DNA from: Paraburkholderia solisilvae
GTDB taxonomy: Bacteria; Pseudomonadota; Gammaproteobacteria; Burkholderiales; Burkholderiaceae
Direction of reading: 5' to 3'
NCBI RefSeq assembly: GCF_902859875.1
Contig: NZ_CADIKF010000066.1
Location: 1-37,206, forward strand
DNA: 37,206 nucleotides
Below are positions 32,703 through 37,206 of this stretch, piece after piece. Made by a program: the position numbers and the translations under genes. Position 1 is the first letter of the stretch, and the number at the start of each line of letters is the position of its first letter. Under the pieces are notes generated by a model that saw only the letters and a program-made list of their open reading frames with translations, made no database searches and was not told the origin of the DNA.

Positions 32703-32750
32703 GCGGAACATCGCACGGACGGCGTACCCGTCCGTCGCCGGAATACGCCA

Positions 32751-32788
32751 GACCGCTGCGCGATCGGAAGCGCGCAGCGGTCTTTTTT
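32751..32788 (+). terminator. Strong Rho-independent terminator after the DJ-1-like gene
   Basis: GACCGCTGCGCG (32751-32762) and CGCGCAGCGGTC (32771-32782) form a perfect 12-bp stem with an 8-base loop, then TTTTTT (32783-32788). A second hairpin, ACGGACGG/CCGTCCGT, precedes it near 32716-32735. Confidence 0.93.
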
Positions 32789-33079
32789 ATCGAGGGTGCG
32801 CGCTGTGCTGCGCCAACCGGCGCTTGCCCTGCATCACAGTCATTCGACGCGCGATGGCGCGTGAGAGAGTAAGCTTTCAATCATGCCGGTTGCGCCAGGT
32901 TGTGCACTCGGGTCGTGCTCCCTTTATCCGCCGTCTGTCCGTCCGCAGCGAGTCGCCTTCGTCTGCGGCGTATCACGGCCTGCGTAAAGCGGCGCGCGCT
33001 CCCTGCGCCGGCTCCGGTATCGTGCTTCATCTGCTGCATTTCCCGCGCTTAAATCCTGATTTCAACTCGAGGCTCTTTC
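32789..33079. other. Leader region of the acetolactate synthase-like gene
   Basis: About 290 bases with no gene. Promoter presumably present but not resolved by eye. No T-box, peptide leader or other recognisable attenuator was found. Confidence 0.4.
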
Positions 33080-34732
33080 ATGAAAGCATCGGATCTGTTC
33101 GTCAAGTCGTTGGAGGCGGAAGGCGTCGAATACGTGTTCGGCATTCCCGGTGAAGAAAATCTGGACCTGCTCGAATCGCTGCGCCGTTCACGCATCAAGC
33201 TGATTCTGACGCGCCACGAACAGGCAGCGGGCTTTATGGCCGCGACGTACGGGCGTCTCACCGGGCGCACGGGCGTGTGTATTGCGACGCTCGGACCGGG
33301 CGCGACGAACTTCGTCACCGCGGCCGCCTATGCGCAGCTCGGCGGCATGCCGATGCTGATGGTGACCGGGCAGAAGCCGATCAAGGCGAGCAAGCAAGGC
33401 CACTTCCAGATTGTCGACGTGGTGCGGATGATGGAGCCGCTCACGAAATACACGCGGCAGATCGTATCGATCGGCAATATTCCCGCGGCCGTGCGCGAGG
33501 CGTTCCGGCGCGCCGAAGACGAGCGCCCCGGCGCCGCGCATCTGGAATTGCCGGAGGACGTCGCGCATGAGGAGGGCGACGGCAAGCCGATTCCGAAGAG
33601 CTACAGCCGGCGGCCGATCGTCGAGGAAAAGGCGGTGGCGCGCGCGGTCGAAGCGATTACCGCGGCGCGGCATCCGCTGCTGATGATCGGCGCCGGCGGC
33701 AATCGCAAGACCACGTGCAACATGTTGCGCCAGTTCGTCGATCAGGTCGGCATGCCGTTCTTCACGACGCAAATGGGCAAGGGCGTGATCGACGAATCGC
33801 ATCCGCAATGGCTCGGCAACGCAACGCTATCGGACGGCGACTTCGTGCACCGCGCCATCGATCACGCGGACTGCATCATCAACGTCGGCCACGACGTGAT
33901 CGAGAAACCGCCGTTCTTTATGCGCGGCACCGACGCCGGCGACAAGACGGTGATTCACGTGAATTTCCTCGGCGCCGAAGTGGATGCGGTGTATTTCCCG
34001 CAGATCGAAGTGGTCGGCGACATCGCGAACGCGGTGTGGCAGCTCAAAGAAGCGTTGAAGGGACGCGGCGAGCACTGGGACTTCTCGCGCTTCGCCGAGA
34101 TCAAGACGCACTTCGAAGCGCATCTCGCGAAAGGCCAGCACGACGAGCGGTTTCCGATGTACCCGGTGCGCATCGTCAACGACGTGTACGAGACGATGCC
34201 CGAAGACGGCATCATCTGTCTCGACAACGGCATGTACAAGATCTGGTTCGCGCGCTACTACCGCGCGCACGAGCCGAATTCGGTGCTGCTCGACAACGCG
34301 CTGGCATCGATGGGCGCGGGGCTGCCGTCCGCGATCGCGACGAAGATCGTGCATCCGGAGCGCAAGGTGATGGCTGTATGCGGCGACGGCGGCTTCATGA
34401 TGAATTCGCAGGAGCTGGAAACGGCGGTGCGGCTGAAGCTCGATCTGGTCGTGTTGATTTTGCGCGACGACGCGTTCGGGATGATCCGCTGGAAGCAGGA
34501 GAACATGAATTTCCCGGACTATGGGATGACGCTGGCCAATCCGGATTTCGTCGACTATGCGAAGAGCTACGGCGCGCACGGTCACCGCATCACATCGGCG
34601 GCGGAGTTCGCGCCGCTGGTGCGCGACTGCTTCGCGACGCCGGGCGTGCACGTGATCGACGTGCCGATCGACTACTCGGATAACGAGCGCGTGCTCAATC
34701 GCGAGATCAAGCGGCTGTCGGCGCAGATTTGA
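33080..34732 (+). CDS. Acetolactate synthase-like thiamine-diphosphate enzyme
   Basis: The 550-residue protein is a full-length ThDP-dependent enzyme of the acetolactate synthase group. The N-terminal domain has YVFGIPGEENLDLLESL and the catalytic Glu47 (LTRHEQAAGFMA). The ThDP/Mg motif starts at Gly435-Asp436 (GDGGFMMNSQELETA) and continues to VLILRDDAFGMIRWKQ. It resembles catabolic AlsS-like and other ThDP carboligases more than the biosynthetic IlvB, and no small regulatory subunit gene adjoins. It likely decarboxylates pyruvate or another 2-oxo acid and may join the fragment to an acceptor. An aldehyde dehydrogenase gene follows 210 bases later on the same strand. Actual substrates cannot be read from sequence. 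Confidence 0.88.
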   Translation: MKASDLFVKSLEAEGVEYVFGIPGEENLDLLESLRRSRIKLILTRHEQAAGFMAATYGRLTGRTGVCIATLGPGATNFVTAAAYAQLGGMPMLMVTGQKPIKASKQGHFQIVDVVRMMEPLTKYTRQIVSIGNIPAAVREAFRRAEDERPGAAHLELPEDVAHEEGDGKPIPKSYSRRPIVEEKAVARAVEAITAARHPLLMIGAGGNRKTTCNMLRQFVDQVGMPFFTTQMGKGVIDESHPQWLGNATLSDGDFVHRAIDHADCIINVGHDVIEKPPFFMRGTDAGDKTVIHVNFLGAEVDAVYFPQIEVVGDIANAVWQLKEALKGRGEHWDFSRFAEIKTHFEAHLAKGQHDERFPMYPVRIVNDVYETMPEDGIICLDNGMYKIWFARYYRAHEPNSVLLDNALASMGAGLPSAIATKIVHPERKVMAVCGDGGFMMNSQELETAVRLKLDLVVLILRDDAFGMIRWKQENMNFPDYGMTLANPDFVDYAKSYGAHGHRITSAAEFAPLVRDCFATPGVHVIDVPIDYSDNERVLNREIKRLSAQI

Positions 34733-34734
34733 GG

Positions 34735-34765
34735 GGCGGGCGATCCCGGCGGCGGGCGATCCCGG
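34735..34765. repeat. Short tandem duplication after the ThDP-enzyme gene
   Basis: GGCGGGCGATCCCGG occurs twice with a 16-base period (34735-34749 and 34751-34765), directly after the stop codon. It looks like replication slippage. Confidence 0.6.
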
Positions 34766-34942
34766 GGCGCGGCCATCCATCCGCGATGCGCCACGCGCCC
34801 GGCCGCCGCAAGTACCGCATCGCCCGCAGTACGCGGTACGCTGCCCGCTGAACGCAAAGGCACGCCCCTTGCTCAGCCCGCAATCGACTGACGCGATGAA
34901 CGCAATGACTCGATCGACGACCGTCCTCAAGGAGAGCGTGTG

Positions 34943-36388
34943 ATGTTGCAGAAGACTTACCCGTACTACCTCGCAAACGAACCGGTCGCGGCCAACACCG
35001 ATCTCGAAGTGACCGACAAGTTTTCCGGCGAAGTGGCAACGCGCGTCGCACTCGCCGATGCGAAGGCAATCGATGCGGCGATCGGGCATGCGGCCGACGC
35101 GATGCCGGCAATGCGCGCGTACCCGCCGTTCAAGCGGCAGGCCGTGCTCGAACACTGCGTGCGGCGGTTTCGCGAGCGCTTCGACGAGCTCGCGATGGCG
35201 TTGTGCATCGAAGCCGGCAAGCCGATCAACGATTCGCGCGGCGAGGTGACGCGGCTCATCGACACCTTCAAGGTCGCCGCGGAAGAGTCCGTGCGTCTTG
35301 ACGGCGAAGTGATCAATCTCGAGATCTCGCCGCGCGCGCAGGGCTATCAGGGCTATGTGAAGCGCGTGCCGATCGGGCCGTGCTCGTTTATCTCGCCGTT
35401 CAATTTTCCATTGAACCTCGCCGCGCACAAGGTGGCGCCGGGGCTCGCGGCCGGCGTGCCGTTCGTGCTGAAGCCGGCGAGCCGCACGCCGGTCGGCGCG
35501 CTGATCATCGGCGAAGTGCTCGCGGAGACGGACTTGCCGAAGGGCGCGTTCTCGATCCTGCCCGCGCACCGCGATGGTGCCGATCTGTTTACCACCGACG
35601 AACGTTTCAAACTGCTTTCATTCACCGGGTCACCCGCGGTCGGCTGGGATCTGAAGAAAAAAGCGGGCAAGAAGAAGGTGATTCTCGAACTCGGCGGCAA
35701 TGCGGCCGCGCTCGTCGATGCCGACCAGCGCGACAAGCTCGATTACGTGGTCGAGCGGCTCGCGTTCGGCGCGTTCTATCAGTCGGGGCAGAGCTGTATC
35801 GGCGTGCAGCGCATTCTCGTGCACGCGGACCTCTATGACGCGTTGCGCGAAAAGTTGATTGCAAAAACGAAGTCGCTGAAGATGGGCGATCCAAAGGATG
35901 AAAAGACCTTCGTTGGACCGATGATCTCCGAATCGGAAGCGAAACGTCTTGCCGGCTGGATGGAAGGAGCGGTGAAGGCGGGTGCGAAGATCGTCGCGGG
36001 CGGCCGGGTCGACGGCGCGAAGTTCGAGGCGACGCTGCTCGAAAACGTGGCGCGCGATACCGACCTGTATCGTAAGGAAGCGTTCGGACCGGTTGCGATA
36101 CTCGAGCGCTTCGATACCTTCAGCGACGCGCTCGCGACAGTGAACGACAGCGATTTCGGCCTGCAGGCCGGTATATTCACGGATTCCCTCGCGCATGCGC
36201 ACGAAGCATGGGACGAACTCGAGGTCGGCGGTGTCGTGATCAACGACGTGCCGTCGTTCCGGGTCGACAACATGCCCTACGGCGGCGTGAAGGATTCGGG
36301 CCTCGGCCGCGAAGGCATTCGCTATGCGATCGAGGATATGACCGAACTGCGGTTGATGGTGATGCGCGAGACCTGGCGCAAGCGCTAG
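34943..36388 (+). CDS. NAD(P)-dependent aldehyde dehydrogenase
   Basis: The 481-residue enzyme has all the aldehyde-dehydrogenase catalytic parts: Asn154 in SPFNFPLN, Lys177 in VLKPAS, Glu249 in ILELGGNAA, nucleophile Cys285 in GQSCIGVQR, and the C-terminal MPYGGVKDSGLGREG segment. The sequence resembles the lactaldehyde/glyceraldehyde-type group (CofA-like and related) more than betaine or fatty aldehyde enzymes, but the substrate is not fixed by eye. AAGGAG at 34929-34934 serves either ATG 34943 or GTG 34940. It lies downstream of the ThDP enzyme; an aldehyde made there could be its substrate. Confidence 0.92.
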   Translation: MLQKTYPYYLANEPVAANTDLEVTDKFSGEVATRVALADAKAIDAAIGHAADAMPAMRAYPPFKRQAVLEHCVRRFRERFDELAMALCIEAGKPINDSRGEVTRLIDTFKVAAEESVRLDGEVINLEISPRAQGYQGYVKRVPIGPCSFISPFNFPLNLAAHKVAPGLAAGVPFVLKPASRTPVGALIIGEVLAETDLPKGAFSILPAHRDGADLFTTDERFKLLSFTGSPAVGWDLKKKAGKKKVILELGGNAAALVDADQRDKLDYVVERLAFGAFYQSGQSCIGVQRILVHADLYDALREKLIAKTKSLKMGDPKDEKTFVGPMISESEAKRLAGWMEGAVKAGAKIVAGGRVDGAKFEATLLENVARDTDLYRKEAFGPVAILERFDTFSDALATVNDSDFGLQAGIFTDSLAHAHEAWDELEVGGVVINDVPSFRVDNMPYGGVKDSGLGREGIRYAIEDMTELRLMVMRETWRKR

Positions 36389-36452
36389 GCACGCATCGGT
36401 TACGCGGCGGCGCGCGGCGCGCGGACAATACCACCGGGCCATTGCGCGGGGC

Positions 36453-36461
36453 TGGTAGAAT
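36453..36461 (+). promoter_or_regulatory. Extended -10 promoter of the proQ-like gene
   Basis: TGG followed by TAGAAT (36456-36461) is a good extended -10 element 26 bases before the ATG. No good -35 is seen, as usual for this type. Transcription would start near 36468, leaving a leader of about 20 bases that holds the CAGGA ribosome binding site. Confidence 0.5.
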
Positions 36462-36487
36462 CACGCGTCATTTTTGCAGGACTGAGC

Positions 36488-37206
36488 ATGGGTTTCGAAC
36501 AACTGGCCGAGTTGAAGAAGCAACTCGCGAAGCAGGCGCGGCAGGCAAAGCAGGAAGCCTCCGAACAAACCGCGGAAAAATCCGCAGAACATCGCCAGGC
36601 CGACAAGTCCGGCGAGGGGCGCGGCCGGCCGGGCGGCGGGCAGGGCGTGCCGCAGCAGGCGCGTCAGGGCGAGCGGCCGCACCGTCAGCATGCGCGGGGC
36701 GCGCAGCGTGGCCAGCAGGCCGGGCGGCCGGGTCAGCCGGGCCAACCTGGTCAACCGCAAGGGCGGTCGGGTCAACAGAAGAGTCAACAGCAGGGCCAAC
36801 ACCAGGGCCAGCAAGGCGGCCAGCAGGTGGGGCACCAGGCGGGGCACCAGGCGGACCCGCGCGGTCGCCAGAAGAACCGGCCGCCGCAGGAGCCGGTCGA
36901 TCCGGTCGTGCATGCAATCGGCAAATTGCAGAAGCGCTTTCCCAGCGCTTTTCCGAAGAAGCCGGAGCCGAAACTGCCGTTGAAAATCGGCATTCTTGAA
37001 GATTTGCTGCCGCATGCGCAGGAACTGGCGCTCACCGAAGCGGAAATACGCGAAGCCATCGCGACCTGGTGCCGCGGCAGCCGCTACTGGGCATGCCTCA
37101 CCGAGGGCGCCGCGCGCGTCGATCTGAACGGCACGCCGGCCGGGCAGGTCAGCGCGCGCGATACGGCGTTCGCGCGCAACTCGCAGCGCGGCGGCCCGCG
37201 GCGGCC
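36488..37206 (+). CDS. ProQ/FinO-family RNA chaperone, 3' end outside window
   Basis: ProQ/FinO proteins bind structured small RNAs and mRNA 3' ends and affect their stability. About 239 residues are visible. The N-terminus is a short helix (MGFEQLAELKKQLAKQARQA), then about 100 residues of Gln/Gly/Arg/Pro/His-rich repeats (GQPGQPGQPQGR; VGHQAGHQA). The ProQ domain begins near residue 140: VHAIGKLQKRFPSAFP, then PLKIGILEDLLPHA and AIATWCRGSRYWACLTEGAA. In Escherichia coli the ProQ domain comes first and the linker after it, so this order is reversed, as in some betaproteobacterial family members. The ATG at 36488 has CAGGA upstream. The frame is still open at the right edge. Confidence 0.88.
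   Translation, partial: MGFEQLAELKKQLAKQARQAKQEASEQTAEKSAEHRQADKSGEGRGRPGGGQGVPQQARQGERPHRQHARGAQRGQQAGRPGQPGQPGQPQGRSGQQKSQQQGQHQGQQGGQQVGHQAGHQADPRGRQKNRPPQEPVDPVVHAIGKLQKRFPSAFPKKPEPKLPLKIGILEDLLPHAQELALTEAEIREAIATWCRGSRYWACLTEGAARVDLNGTPAGQVSARDTAFARNSQRGGPRR

Overview
The window comes from a GC-rich betaproteobacterium of the Burkholderiaceae, most likely Paraburkholderia, Caballeronia or Burkholderia. This is inferred from base composition and from the gene types present: a Burkholderia-style type VI secretion (T6SS) cluster, a Tat-exported phosphocholine-type phospholipase C, an Ohr/OhrR pair, and a ProQ/FinO protein with a long low-complexity N-terminus. No rRNA, tRNA, CRISPR array or intact insertion sequence was recognised.

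Positions 1-11562 hold the right-hand part of a T6SS locus on the + strand. It opens with the 3' part of a GH19 (chitinase/lysozyme-like) peptidoglycan-degrading effector and a small exported, cysteine-rich probable immunity protein. Both are visibly more AT-rich than the rest. An unrecognised two-helix inner-membrane protein follows, then a tightly packed core operon tssM-tssA-tssF-tssG-tssJ with stop/start overlaps. The sheath, tube, ClpV, tssK/L and vgrG genes must lie to the left or elsewhere. TssM lacks a recognisable Walker A motif.

Positions 11947-16050 hold an isochorismatase-like hydrolase and an organic-peroxide module: ohr plus a small exported protein on the - strand, divergent from ohrR. 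Two CGATTNAATCG operators sit on the two divergent promoters. A chromate-family transporter (chrA) faces ohrR.

Positions 16050-21760 hold a Tat-dependent phospholipase C with a textbook terminator, a small lipoprotein that appears to start at CTG directly after that terminator, an orphan PhoB-like regulator whose phosphorylation site is lost, a TetR regulator with a promoter placed for leaderless transcription, and another small lipoprotein.

Positions 21760-26560 look more decayed. There is a truncated dhaL remnant just upstream of an intact dhaK, a glycine-zipper lipoprotein, a sigma-70-like protein with a weak region 2, a SorC-family C-terminal relic, and a MetX-like alpha/beta hydrolase.

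Positions 26785-37206 are mainly metabolic: an amidase-signature enzyme, an OYE/YqjM-type flavin oxidoreductase, an AraC regulator, a DJ-1/PfpI protein with a strong terminator, and an acetolactate-synthase-like ThDP enzyme followed by an aldehyde dehydrogenase. The window ends inside a proQ-like RNA chaperone gene.
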